Positions 52,943 to 64,000 are shown, counted from the stretch's first letter. The stretch: 64,000 nt of DNA from Solimonas sp036405815 (GCA_036405815.1 DASWWX010000001.1:11023-75022); one strand, 5' to 3'. The notes: generated by a model from the sequence alone, not told the origin. Translations and numbers: made by a program.

Positions 52943-55819
52943 TCAGTTCGTGGGTTCGACCGTGCCGATGCGGATGCCGCCCGTGGGCACGCGGTAATTG
53001 ACCGCCGCGCCTTCCGGATCGCGCACGTCCAGCGCCTCCAGCGTCACCGTCACGCTCTGCGCCGACCCCGGCGGCGGCTCGTTGCCGTCTCCGTCGCTGC
53101 TGCCGCCACCGCCGCAGGCGCTCAGGCACAGTGCTGCGGCCAGCAGCCAGATGGTGCGCGGCGGCACGCGCCGGCGACCGGCGCCGAGCCCGCCGACCAG
53201 CAGCAGCATCGCGCCGCCGCCGCCCAGGCCCGCGACCATCAACGGCGCCGCGGCCGCCTGCGAGGACGGCAGCGTCGCCCAGATCGCCAGATCGACGTGT
53301 TCGCCCGGCGCCAGATCCAGCGCCGCGTTGGCGGTGCAGATGTTGCGGGCCGCCGGCAGCGTCGGCGCGCAGACGAAGCGCACGCTGCCGGCCATCGCCC
53401 ACAGCTGCGAAAGCCCCTGGGGACGATCCAACGTCAGCGTCACGGTGCGCACGCGGTGCACCGCGCCGCCGGTGTTGCGCAGTCGCAGATGGCCGACGCG
53501 CACCGAGCTGCCGGGCGCGGCGCTGACCGTCGACGCACTACCGACCACGCCCGCGCTGCCGCCGGCGTTGGCCGGATCGATGTCGCAGGCGTCACCACGA
53601 CCATCGCCATCCGCGTCGGCCTGCGTCGGATTGGCCACCGTCGGGCAGTTGTCCTCGACGTCGGGGACACCGTCGCCATCGCTGTCCGTTTCCGGATCCG
53701 GCGCGTCGGTGTCGCAGGCATCGCCGATGCCATCGCCGTCGCTGTCGGCCTGGGTCGGATTGGCGATGGTCGGGCAGTTGTCGTCGGCATCGGGCACGCC
53801 ATCGCCGTCCGCATCGGGATCGGTCGGCGGCGTCACCGTCTCGCAGGCGTCGCCGATGCCGTCCTGGTCCGCATCCGCCTGGTTGGCGTTGGCGACCGTC
53901 GGGCAGTTGTCGAGCGCATCGACCACGCCGTCGCCATCGGTATCGACCGGCTGGCCGCCCGGATCGTTGGACGACGGCGTCAGCAGGCCGCTGCAGTAGA
54001 TGAACGGATCGGGATCGGTCGTGAAGCCCGACGCCGCATCCCAGTACTGCTTGCGGAATTCGATCAGTCCGGTCTGGAACTCGCAGAAGCCCGGCGCCTT
54101 GCTGCGCAAGGTGACGCCCAGCCCCAGGTGCCCGAGCGCCGCATCGACGACACCGCGCCCCGGTGCGGCGCTGACGTCGCCCCAGCCGATCTGCAGCCAC
54201 GGCGCGATCGGATTCACCGGCAGGCCGACCAGATCGAACACGCCGTTGATCGGGTCGTAGTCCAGCGGACCCGGCACCCAGGCGGCCTGTTCCAGCGCGC
54301 GGCGCAGGAACCAGTTGTCGATCGTGAAGCCCTTGCCGACCGCCATCGCCGGGCGGCTGGCGGTGGCGACGATGCCACCGGCGTGGCCGAGCCGGCGCCG
54401 CGCTTCGAGCAGCACGCGCGAGGCCACGCCCGCCGCGCGCGGCGTCGAGAAACTGGTACCGCCGACCAGCTCGTCGAGTCCGGTCGCGCAGTCCATGCAG
54501 TACGGCAGCGTCTGCGTGTAGTCGGACGAGAAATCCGGCAGCTGGCCGGACAGCAGCGTGTCGCCTTCCGAGGAATCCTCCTCGATGCCGGACACGCCGA
54601 TGCTCCACCAGGGGCCGGCGCCCGCGCGCAGCGGCGACAGGCCCGGACCGTTGCCGGCGGAGCTGAAATGCAGCTTGCCGCGCTCGACCACGCCCTGGTA
54701 GCTGGCGTGAAACGGCGACGCCTCGGGAATCGGCAGCAGCCCCAGCGCCAACGACGCACCGTAACTGGTGGTGACGATGTCCACCGCCGGATGCAAGAAC
54801 GCGCGCTCATGCGACAGATCGCTGCCCAGCGCGCCTTCCGTCTCGATGAAGAACAGCACCGCATCGGGGTTGGCGGCCAGCACCGCGGCGCTGGTACCGA
54901 CGCCATGCGCGCTTTTCTCCACCACCGGAAGCAGCGGCGAGAAGCTGTCGGCGACCTGCGACGTGACGATCAGGTTGGTGCCGAGGAAGTGATAGTTCTC
55001 ACCGCGCACCACGCGCGACCAGAACGCGGCGTCGGCCGCGAGATCGGCCGCAAAGTTGCCGGTGCGCGTCAGACGCACGACGTTCTCGGGCTTCACGCCG
55101 AAAGCGGTCAGGATCTCCTGCGTGACCGCGGACGGCGCCGTGCCGGCATAGAGCGGGCCATCGGCGTAATAGAAATCGTGGTACGGATTGATCGCCGAGT
55201 CGGCGTCGGCGACGACCACGCGCGCACGCAGCGGATCGGACGGGACACTGCCGTAACCGCCGCCGTTGTCGCCGCCGTCGCTGCCCCCGTTGTTACCCCC
55301 GTTGTTGCCACCCCCCGAATCGCCGGCAACCTCGACCGTCGCGGTGCCGGTGATCTGCAGGCTGGCGTTGAGGAAGCCGGCGACGCGGGCCCGATACTCG
55401 CCGGACGGCGGCGCTTCGAGCAGGATCTCTTCGAAGGTCGTGCCGCCCTGCTCCGAGCGATAGGACGCACTGTCCGGCGCCAGCACCTCCAGATCGACAT
55501 CCTGCATCGACGACGACCACTCGATGCGCACGCTCAGCCGGGCGACATTGCAGGCACCGGGCAACGCAAAGGTTTCCTCCGGCACCGACGCCAGCGGCAG
55601 GGTCACGCCCAGCACGGCCGGCGCCGCGGTCGCGGTCCAGCTGTGCAGCACATGGGTACCTGCGGCCAGCGCACAGCCCTGCTGCGCCAGCGCCGGCGGC
55701 GACAGGCCGGCACCGCCCACCAGCATCAGCGCGACTGCGACGGCGCTGCCCGCGGCGCCGATGTCGCGCACAGGCGACGACGCGCGCACCGCGGCGCGCG
55801 ATCCTACGATCATGGTCAT
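52943..55819 (-). CDS. Secreted subtilisin-like serine protease with thrombospondin type 3 repeats and a CTERM/lipobox tail
   Basis: This is a 958-residue exported protease. A signal peptide ends near SPPALA, and a pre-peptidase-like beta domain (about 45-165) is followed by a Gly/Asn spacer. The S8-like triad is probably Asp207 (VADADSAINP), His305 (KSAHGVGTS) and Ser456 (GGTSFSTPRAAG), with Asn in SSAGNGPG for the oxyanion hole. Three calcium-binding thrombospondin type 3 repeats lie at about 625-746. Near residue 870 a hydrophobic segment with GRRR resembles a CTERM sorting tail, and directly after it PPRTIWLLAAALCLSACGGG looks like a lipoprotein signal (Cys902). The start at 55819 has GGGAG upstream. 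Confidence 0.82.
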   Translation of the reverse strand: MTMIVGSRAAVRASSPVRDIGAAGSAVAVALMLVGGAGLSPPALAQQGCALAAGTHVLHSWTATAAPAVLGVTLPLASVPEETFALPGACNVARLSVRIEWSSSMQDVDLEVLAPDSASYRSEQGGTTFEEILLEAPPSGEYRARVAGFLNASLQITGTATVEVAGDSGGGNNGGNNGGSDGGDNGGGYGSVPSDPLRARVVVADADSAINPYHDFYYADGPLYAGTAPSAVTQEILTAFGVKPENVVRLTRTGNFAADLAADAAFWSRVVRGENYHFLGTNLIVTSQVADSFSPLLPVVEKSAHGVGTSAAVLAANPDAVLFFIETEGALGSDLSHERAFLHPAVDIVTTSYGASLALGLLPIPEASPFHASYQGVVERGKLHFSSAGNGPGLSPLRAGAGPWWSIGVSGIEEDSSEGDTLLSGQLPDFSSDYTQTLPYCMDCATGLDELVGGTSFSTPRAAGVASRVLLEARRRLGHAGGIVATASRPAMAVGKGFTIDNWFLRRALEQAAWVPGPLDYDPINGVFDLVGLPVNPIAPWLQIGWGDVSAAPGRGVVDAALGHLGLGVTLRSKAPGFCEFQTGLIEFRKQYWDAASGFTTDPDPFIYCSGLLTPSSNDPGGQPVDTDGDGVVDALDNCPTVANANQADADQDGIGDACETVTPPTDPDADGDGVPDADDNCPTIANPTQADSDGDGIGDACDTDAPDPETDSDGDGVPDVEDNCPTVANPTQADADGDGRGDACDIDPANAGGSAGVVGSASTVSAAPGSSVRVGHLRLRNTGGAVHRVRTVTLTLDRPQGLSQLWAMAGSVRFVCAPTLPAARNICTANAALDLAPGEHVDLAIWATLPSSQAAAAPLMVAGLGGGGAMLLLVGGLGAGRRRVPPRTIWLLAAALCLSACGGGGSSDGDGNEPPPGSAQSVTVTLEALDVRDPEGAAVNYRVPTGGIRIGTVEPTN
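53580..53945 (-). repeat. Three thrombospondin type 3 calcium-binding repeats
   Basis: The subtilase contains three consecutive units of the form DGDGVxDAxDNCPTVANPxQAD, DxDGIGDAC. They recur at the DNA level about every 110 bases with high identity, so unequal crossing-over could change the number. In proteins they make rigid calcium-binding stalks. Confidence 0.85.
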
Positions 55820-56064
55820 CCTTCGCTCCCTGTCACTCTTGGAATCAATCCGCCCCGGCGGACCGGCGGACCTAGCGAACGCGGTGGTCCACGTCGGCAC
55901 TCTAGAGCAGCGCCTGACGGCGCAGGAGGAGGTTTCTACTCAGATGGACGGCGCTGAGAATCCGTCACTGCGCCGCGATGGCAACCGCGCTGGCCGTGGA
56001 GCCTACGCCCCGTCGCCGGCACGCCGGACGGCGCACGACGAACGGAGTGGCCAGCGGCCGCGCA

Positions 56065-57153
56065 TCACGTCGGGTCGTCTGAGGGCGGCGCGACCGCTTC
56101 GACCCGCACCGGATTCTCGACGTAGATCGAGCGGGAGGGATAGGCGAAGCCGATCTTCTCGGCTGACAGCGCGCGGAACAGCGCCAGATTGATCGACTGC
56201 TGCGTGTCCATCATCGTGATGTAGTCCGGCACCTTCATCCAGTACACCACCTCGAAGTCGAGCGAGGAATCGCCGAACTTGGTGAAGTGCGCACGATCAA
56301 ACCGCGCCTGCTCCTGCGAATCGATAATGGTCTTGACGATGCCGGGAATCTTCTCGAGTTGCTCGGGCGTGGTCTGGTACAGCACGCCGAAAGTGAACAC
56401 GTTGCGCCGCTCGGACATGCGCTTGTAGTTGCGCAGCCGCGCCTTGAGCAGGTCGCTGTTGGAGAACACCAGCTGTTCGCCGCCGATGCTGCGAATACGC
56501 GTGGTCTTCAGGCCGACATACTCGACGGTCCCCGAGAAGCCGTCGACGACGATGAAGTCGCCGATCACGAATGGCTTGTCCATCACGATCGACAGCGATG
56601 CAAACAGATCGCCCAGGATGTTCTGCACGGCCAGTGCCACCGCGATACCGCCGACGCCCAGACCGGCAACCAGCGCCGTGACGTTGACGCCGAGGTTGTC
56701 CAGCGCCAAGAGCAGCACGATGGCCCACAGCAGTACACGGCCGATGAAGCTGAGCGCCGCCAGGCTGGTCGCGGTGCCGGCGTCCGTCTGCAGCGAGCGC
56801 TGACGATAGCGATTGAGCCAGAAATCGAGCCCGGCGCCGGCCCACAGACCGATCTGCAGAAACGCGGAGATCGTCGCGGTCCACTTGAGCACGGTCTCCG
56901 CGCGCTCGGGTAGCGACAGGTAATGGCTGGCGACAAATAGCGTGACACCGAAGATCAGCAACTGCCGCGTGCGCTTAGCGATCTCGATGATTGCATCGTC
57001 CAGCGCCATCGAACTGCGCTCGGCGAGCGTCGCCAGGCGGCGCGTGATGACCCACTTCAGCAGGCCGACCACCAGGTTGATCGCGAGCGCGATGGCCAGT
57101 GCCGTCAGCCAGTGGCGCAAGGGATTTTCGAGAATTTCGAGTTCAAGCAACAT
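56065..57153 (-). CDS. Small-conductance mechanosensitive channel (MscS family)
   Basis: This is an inner-membrane channel of 362 residues, with about five N-terminal helices and an MscS pore and cytoplasmic domain. The pore-lining helix is GLGVGGIAVALAVQNILGDL, followed by the beta domain (DKPFVIGDFIVVDGFSGTVE, LKTTRIRSIGGEQLVFSNSD). It is larger than E. coli MscS (286) because of two extra N-terminal helices, like YbdG/YbiO-type members. It stands alone between the subtilase and thiC. Confidence 0.92.
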   Translation of the reverse strand: MLLELEILENPLRHWLTALAIALAINLVVGLLKWVITRRLATLAERSSMALDDAIIEIAKRTRQLLIFGVTLFVASHYLSLPERAETVLKWTATISAFLQIGLWAGAGLDFWLNRYRQRSLQTDAGTATSLAALSFIGRVLLWAIVLLLALDNLGVNVTALVAGLGVGGIAVALAVQNILGDLFASLSIVMDKPFVIGDFIVVDGFSGTVEYVGLKTTRIRSIGGEQLVFSNSDLLKARLRNYKRMSERRNVFTFGVLYQTTPEQLEKIPGIVKTIIDSQEQARFDRAHFTKFGDSSLDFEVVYWMKVPDYITMMDTQQSINLALFRALSAEKIGFAYPSRSIYVENPVRVEAVAPPSDDPT

Positions 57154-57245
57154 CGCATGCTCCTGGATCGAAGAGGGGCACGCTCACATCGAGGCGAACG
57201 CACACAGAACGGAGAGAAGATCGTATCGACGCAGCACGTAACGAC

Positions 57246-57270
57246 GAGGCGCACGACCGCCTCTTTTTAA
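57246..57270 (+). terminator. Rightward terminator-like hairpin between thiC and mscS
   Basis: GAGGCG and CGCCTC (57246-57263) form a 6-bp stem with a 6-base loop, followed by TTTTTAA on the plus strand. Both neighbours are transcribed leftward, so this would act on antisense or read-through rightward transcription. The weak stem makes chance possible. Confidence 0.3.
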
Positions 57271-57349
57271 CCTGCCGCAGCGCGCACCGACAACCCCGCG
57301 ACTTCAGCCTCGGTTCAGCCGCGCCGCGTGCTCGCCCATATCCGACGCG

Positions 57350-59239
<1,890 letters not shown>

Positions 59240-59246
59240 ATCGGCT

Positions 59247-59262
59247 CTCGTCGGGCGACGAG
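59247..59262 (-). promoter_or_regulatory. Candidate Shine-Dalgarno-sequestering hairpin of the thiC leader
   Basis: CTCGTCG and CGACGAG form a 7-bp stem directly before the thiC start (59239). The 3' arm overlaps the only purine-rich ribosome site (GACGAGAG). This is a plausible translational expression platform for the TPP riboswitch. Confidence 0.45.
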
Positions 59263-59298
59263 GAAAAGCGCGAGCGGCGACGCAAGCGTCGCCTTCAG

Positions 59299-59370
59299 CC
59301 TTCCCTCACCGCCGGTTGCGGTCAGGTTCCAAGGGTGTGATCTCAGCCCGTGACCACGGGCACCCCCGGC
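59299..59370 (-). promoter_or_regulatory. TPP riboswitch (THI element) of thiC
   Basis: On the minus strand the conserved THI-box elements appear in order: GGGGGTGCCCG, GGGCTGAGATCACACCC, TTGGAACCTGACC and the closing GGTGAGGGAAGG. The GCTGAGA pyrimidine-sensing loop and the ACCTGA helix motif are both exact. It binds thiamin pyrophosphate and represses thiC. A stem GGCGACGC/GCGTCGCC (59276-59293) separates it from the start-codon hairpin. Confidence 0.93.
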
Positions 59371-59482
59371 TTGGCGAGCACCTTAGCCAAGCGCCGGCGG
59401 TGCAGCAAGGGCGTTTTCCGGCAGACCGCAGATGCAGGCCGATCGCGGATTCGGCAGTATCCGCGCAGCCTTGGGGATCCTC

Positions 59483-60121
59483 ATGAACACGATACGAACC
59501 ACCCTGTCGATGGGCCTGCTACTGGCCTGCAGCGCCTGCGCCACGCTGGACGAGGGCACCTGTCGCACCGGCGACTGGCGCCAGATCGGCTACCAGGATG
59601 GTCTGCGAGGCCACGGCACAGGGCGACTGGCCGAACACCAGAAGAGCTGCAGCGCGCATGGCGTGGCCGCCGATAACAACGCCTGGCACGTCGGCTATGT
59701 GCAGGGCCAGGGGCAGTACTGCACCGCCGCCAACGGCTATCGCGAAGGCCGCGACGGCGCGAGCTACGGCGACGTCTGCCCACCGGCGTCCGACGCCGAG
59801 TTCCGCCCGGCCTGGCGCGACGGTCGCGAGCTGGCCTCGCGTGTTGCCTCGCTGCGCACGCTGGAGCGCGAGCTGGATCAGATCGGCGAGACCCTGGCGG
59901 AGGACGATCGTCGCAGCGACGCGCACATCGCCGCCGTGCGCAGCGGCCGCCAGCCGCCAGCCGCCGAACTGCTCGGGCCCGGCGAGCGCCGGCGCGCCGA
60001 ACGCGACTTCGATCAGCGTGCCGCCGATCATGCGCAGTTGCTCGACGAAATCTCCCAGCGCGACGCCGAGCTGAGTGCGCGTTACCAGGTTGCGCCGCTG
60101 CGTCTGGAAGCCCGCCGCTGA
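59483..60121 (+). CDS. DUF2799 lipoprotein
   Basis: This is a 212-residue envelope protein. The lipoprotein signal MNTIRTTLSMGLLLACSAC ends in the lipobox CSAC, so Cys19 is the likely lipidated residue. Family DUF2799 is marked by RTGDWRQIGYQDGLRGH, HVGYVQGQGQYC and NGYREGRDGA. A charged helical C-terminal half (VASLRTLERELDQIGETLAE) may form a coiled coil. Its function is unknown. The ATG has GGGGA upstream; it is divergent from thiC, and a six-unit tandem repeat begins at its last base. Confidence 0.86.
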   Translation: MNTIRTTLSMGLLLACSACATLDEGTCRTGDWRQIGYQDGLRGHGTGRLAEHQKSCSAHGVAADNNAWHVGYVQGQGQYCTAANGYREGRDGASYGDVCPPASDAEFRPAWRDGRELASRVASLRTLERELDQIGETLAEDDRRSDAHIAAVRSGRQPPAAELLGPGERRRAERDFDQRAADHAQLLDEISQRDAELSARYQVAPLRLEARR

Positions 60122-60198
60122 CGTCTGGCGCTGGCGTCTGGCGCTGCTATCCGGCGCCGATGTCCGGCACTGGTGTCTCGCACCGACGTCTGGCAGGG
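60121..60198. repeat. Six-copy 13-bp imperfect tandem repeat
   Basis: Starting at the last base of the DUF2799 stop, six 13-bp units follow without gaps: 60121, 60134, 60147, 60160, 60173 and 60186. The consensus is about ACGTCTGGCGCTG; the first two units differ in one base and later ones drift to CCGGCGCCG, CCGGCACTG and CTCGCACCG. This period does not encode a heptad or other protein repeat. It may be a decayed minisatellite. Confidence 0.75.
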
Positions 60199-60390
60199 AG
60201 GCCCGATTGCCAGGGTCCGCCTCAGCGCTCAAGCCCGGCGCTGCGGGTTTGTTCACGACCGGGCCGGCACGCCATGGCGCCGATTCTCAGTGCAGGGTCG
60301 CGGCGGTTTGAGGCAGTATCGCGCTGCGCGCCGCAGGCCGGCGCGCCACACTCATAAAAATCCTGCACCAAGCACGGGGGAGATTTTCCG

Positions 60391-61269
60391 ATGACGGCTG
60401 ATCCGATCACCACAGCGTTCCTGCCGCTTGCGCTCGGCTTCATCATGTTCGGCCTCGGCCTGACGCTGCGTATCGCCGATTTCACGCGCGTGCTGGTGTA
60501 TCCGAAGGCGGTCGTCGTCGGCCTGAGCTGTCAGGTGCTGCTGCTGCCGCTGGCCTGTGCCGGCATCGCGCACGCTTTCAATCTGGACCCGGTGCTGGCA
60601 GTCGGCCTGATGCTGCTCGCCGCCTCGCCCGGCGGCGCCACCGCCAATCTCTATAGCCACCTCGCCAACGGCGACGTCGCGCTGAACATCACCCTGACGG
60701 CGATCAACTCGGTGCTGGCGATCATCACGCTGCCGATCATCGTCAACCTGTCGCTGGTGCACTTCATGGGCGAAGGCCAGGCCATTCCGCTGCAGTTCAC
60801 CAAGGTGATCCAGGTCTTCGTGATCGTGCTCGGCCCGGTCGCGCTCGGCATGCTGCTCAACGCCAAGGCGCCGGCGCTGACGCAACGCCTGCTCAAGCCG
60901 GTGAAATGGCTGTCGGTCCTGTTCCTGGTCGCAATCATCAGCCTGGCGATCAACAAGGACTTCGACAACATCGTCGCCTACGCAGCGGTGGTCGGCGCGG
61001 CCTGCCTGGTCTTCAACCTGACCAGCCTCGCCGTCGGCTACTGGGTGCCGCGACTGGTCAAGATCAGCGAGCGCCAGTCGATCGCGATCGGCATGGAAAT
61101 CGGCATTCACAACGGCACGCTGGCCATCGCGATCGCGCTGTCGCCGATGATGCTCAACAATCCGACGATGGCGATTCCGGCGGCGGTCTACAGCGTCATC
61201 ATGTTCGTCACCGCAGGGCTGTTCGGCTGGTGGGTCAACCGCCGCAGCCGCACCGCTGCCGCAACATGA
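60391..61269 (+). CDS. Bile acid:sodium symporter (BASS) family transporter
   Basis: This is an inner-membrane sodium-coupled transporter of 292 residues with about nine or ten helices. The BASS pattern ASPGGATANLYSHLANGDVA and the MEIGIHNGTLAIAIAL motif of the second sodium site region are present. Bacterial members carry organic anions such as pantothenate, pyruvate or steroid acids; the substrate here is unknown. The ATG has GGGGGAG upstream. The gene is followed by a strong terminator. Confidence 0.9.
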   Translation: MTADPITTAFLPLALGFIMFGLGLTLRIADFTRVLVYPKAVVVGLSCQVLLLPLACAGIAHAFNLDPVLAVGLMLLAASPGGATANLYSHLANGDVALNITLTAINSVLAIITLPIIVNLSLVHFMGEGQAIPLQFTKVIQVFVIVLGPVALGMLLNAKAPALTQRLLKPVKWLSVLFLVAIISLAINKDFDNIVAYAAVVGAACLVFNLTSLAVGYWVPRLVKISERQSIAIGMEIGIHNGTLAIAIALSPMMLNNPTMAIPAAVYSVIMFVTAGLFGWWVNRRSRTAAAT

Positions 61270-61293
61270 TCCGCCCGATCTCCCATCGCACTC

Positions 61294-61327
61294 GAATGCC
61301 GGCGCACAACGCCGGCATTCTTGTTTT
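61294..61327 (+). terminator. Rho-independent terminator after the BASS transporter gene
   Basis: GAATGCCGGCG and CGCCGGCATTC form a perfect 11-bp stem (61294-61304, 61310-61320) with a CACAA loop, followed by TTGTTTT. It lies 24 bases after the transporter stop. Confidence 0.88.
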
Positions 61328-61380
61328 AAGACCCTGACGCCGCTTTCACGACAGACCAGGCCGACGGCCCGGTTCGCCGG

Positions 61381-61806
61381 CTAGAACAGATACGGCTCCG
61401 ACGCCTGCGATGAAGACGTCTGGCCCGGCGTATCGGACATGCGCTGCATGAAGTCCGCGAGCCGGCGGGCGCGCGCCAACAGCCAGTCCCAGTCGATCGG
61501 ATCGGTGCATTCGCGCTGCAATCGGCTCAGCACTCGGCGATCGTCGCGCGATACCGCATGCGCCTGTACCGGGCCGCGCAACAACCATTCGACGCCGGCA
61601 TCGTCGAGCACCGCGCTCCAAAACAACTCGCGGCGTGACCGGCTGATAAAGCCCCAGTACGGCCCGACGCGCAGTTCGACGCCGACCACCTCGGCCGCGT
61701 CCAGCAACTGCTCGATGCGAAAGCGCAGGCGATCCACCGCCAGCGGCTCCACCTGGGGTGCGGCCGCTCTGACCGTTACGCGGGGTCTGTCATCGGTCAA
61801 GGGCAT
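61381..61806 (-). CDS. Protein of unknown function
   Basis: This is a 141-residue soluble protein, rich in Arg and acidic residues. It shows DRLRFRIEQLLDAAEVVGVE and LRVGPYWGFISRSRRELFWS in the centre and a serine-rich tail. I recognise no family. A GGGAGG site before the ATG at 61806 supports expression. It lies 101 bases downstream of the diiron-protein gene on the same strand and could be in its operon. Confidence 0.65.
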   Translation of the reverse strand: MPLTDDRPRVTVRAAAPQVEPLAVDRLRFRIEQLLDAAEVVGVELRVGPYWGFISRSRRELFWSAVLDDAGVEWLLRGPVQAHAVSRDDRRVLSRLQRECTDPIDWDWLLARARRLADFMQRMSDTPGQTSSSQASEPYLF

Positions 61807-61907
61807 GGCTCGCCTCCCGGAGATGGACGCAGCCTAAGGCCCGCCCCACGGGATTCGACCGGCCGCCGGCGTGGGCGGCGGCCGAGACGCGACGACCGGT
61901 GCCGCGG

Positions 61908-63116
<1,209 letters not shown>

Positions 63117-63142
63117 TCAGGGTGCTCCTTCAGGTCAGCGCT

Positions 63143-64000
63143 TCAGGCGTCCACGGTCAGCGGCTCGGTGGCGCAGGCCGAGCAGGCCAGCGTCCAGCCG
63201 TCGGCGCGTTCGGCGTCGGACAGGCAATTGGGTTCGTTGATCAGTGTCGTGCCGCTCACCACCTTGATCTTGCAGTGGCCACAGCCGCCGACGGTGCAGC
63301 TGAAGTCGAGCTTGAGTCCGGCGCGCAGCGCCGCGTCGAGGATCGATTCACCCGGCTGCTGTGCGACGTTGCGCCCGCTCCGCTGGAACACGATCTGCTG
63401 CGCCGCCTTCGGACGCGGCTGTGGGCGCGGCGCGGCCAGAAAGCGCTCGCGATGGATGCGCGCCTCGGGAAATCCGGCGGCACGCAGCGCGAACAGGCCC
63501 GCATCCATCAGGCCCTGCGGGCCGCACAGATAGGCGATCGCATTCGACGCCGGATGCAGGGCGCGCACCAGCGATGCGGCGTCCGGTCGCGTCTTGCGGC
63601 CGGTCCACAGCAGCTTGATCTGGAAACTCGGGTGACGCGCCGCCAGGCGTTCGAGCCGCTCGCCGAAGATCGCCTGCGACGGCTCGCGATTGACGTAGGC
63701 CAGCCGGATCGCGCGTGCCGGATTCTGCGCCAGCGCCGTCTCGATCAGGCTCGCCACCGGCGTGATGCCGGAACCGCCGGCGAGAAACAACAGCGGCGAC
63801 TGCGTGTCGTCCGGCAGCACGAAGTCGCCACTGGGGCCCAGCACTGCGTAACGATCGCCCGCCTTGAGCTTCTGCACCACGTGCTGCGACACGCGACCGT
63901 CGGCCAGCGCCTTGATCGTGCACGCGAGACGCTGACCCTCGGCGCTGGAAATCGAATACGCGCGCCGCATCGGCTCGCCGCCAACGTCGAAGCAATGCGT
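63143..64000 (-). CDS. FAD/[2Fe-2S] oxidoreductase (partial, runs off the right edge)
   Basis: This is a reductase that passes electrons from NAD(P)H through flavin to a plant-type ferredoxin domain. The visible 285 residues begin inside the FAD domain at RRAYSIS (the RxYS flavin motif) and open upstream to the window edge. The NAD(P)-binding domain has LFLAGGSGITPVASLIE and AYLCGPQGLMDAG. The C-terminal [2Fe-2S] domain has FSCTVGGCGHCKIKVV (Cys-x4-Cys-x2-Cys) and a distal Cys in LACSAC. It is the likely electron donor of the diiron protein encoded 26 bases downstream. Confidence 0.9.
   Translation of the reverse strand, partial: THCFDVGGEPMRRAYSISSAEGQRLACTIKALADGRVSQHVVQKLKAGDRYAVLGPSGDFVLPDDTQSPLLFLAGGSGITPVASLIETALAQNPARAIRLAYVNREPSQAIFGERLERLAARHPSFQIKLLWTGRKTRPDAASLVRALHPASNAIAYLCGPQGLMDAGLFALRAAGFPEARIHRERFLAAPRPQPRPKAAQQIVFQRSGRNVAQQPGESILDAALRAGLKLDFSCTVGGCGHCKIKVVSGTTLINEPNCLSDAERADGWTLACSACATEPLTVDA

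Noticed and set aside
53580..53945. Regular DNA repeats that might suggest a CRISPR-like or minisatellite array
   Set aside because: The units encode in-frame thrombospondin type 3 repeats of the subtilase; there are no unique spacers.
52925..55957. A 1010-codon open frame opposite the subtilase gene
   Set aside because: Arg/His/Gly-rich low-complexity product with no motifs; the minus strand has the protease triad, calcium repeats and a proper ribosome site.

Overview
The window is ordinary, gene-dense, GC-rich chromosome from a gammaproteobacterium. The best guess is a Nevskiales/Xanthomonadales-type relative (Solimonas- or Nevskia-like). This rests on the gene set: a YheS-type ABC-F protein, a YadG/YadH exporter, a GloC-type hydrolase, OpgD, a branched-chain keto-acid dehydrogenase next to an Lrp-type regulator, and many lipid and acyl-CoA enzymes. 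The taxonomy is inference from content, not from a marker gene. There are no rRNA or tRNA genes, no phage, no insertion sequences and no CRISPR array.

Layout. 0.1-4 kb: acyl-CoA thioesterase II, a membrane-anchored alpha/beta hydrolase and a YheS-type ABC-F ATPase. 3.9-9.5 kb: a mirror-image lipid block, in which a sterol-desaturase-family hydroxylase and a fatty-acid desaturase face outward, each divergent from its own AraC regulator, followed by a lipase-like hydrolase. 9.5-14.1 kb: a leftward acyl-CoA dehydrogenase / metallo-beta-lactamase-fold / DusB unit, divergent from another alpha/beta hydrolase. 14.2-22.3 kb: two membrane diguanylate cyclases flank the bkd cluster (E1 alpha, E1 beta, E2), an Ap4A-phosphorylase-like gene and the divergent regulator BkdR. 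22.3-28.6 kb: a TetR-TolC-MFP-RND efflux operon. 28.7-37.8 kb: a large secreted M36 protease with a PA insert and C-terminal sorting tail, OpgD, a D-cysteine desulfhydrase-like PLP enzyme, an unknown secreted protein, and a YadG/YadH exporter coupled to a DUF1653 gene. 37.8-44 kb: a PhoD-type phosphatase, then a LysR regulator divergent from a redox-stress operon (azoR, doxX, two pirins, OsmC). 44-49 kb: DUF3429, DEAD-box helicase and GST. 48-52.9 kb: a compact six-gene leftward operon (MAPEG, carboxyltransferase, methyltransferase, DUF748, YchJ, GloC). 52.9-59.5 kb: a subtilase with thrombospondin type 3 repeats, an MscS channel, and thiC behind a TPP riboswitch. 59.5-64 kb: a DUF2799 lipoprotein, a bile-acid:sodium symporter-family transporter, an unknown gene, and a ferritin-like diiron protein paired with a flavin/[2Fe-2S] reductase that runs off the right edge.

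The common theme is fatty-acid and acyl-CoA chemistry (thioesterase, hydrolases, two membrane diiron enzymes, acyl-CoA dehydrogenase, bkd, carboxyltransferase, soluble diiron oxygenase-like protein) with envelope stress and export functions. I found no clearly new multi-gene system. The best candidates for follow-up are the diiron-protein/reductase pair at the right end, a 21-bp-spaced AraC direct repeat at the desaturase promoter, the CTERM-lipobox junction inside the subtilase, a six-unit 13-bp tandem repeat after the DUF2799 gene, and spacers filled with consecutive perfect hairpins.
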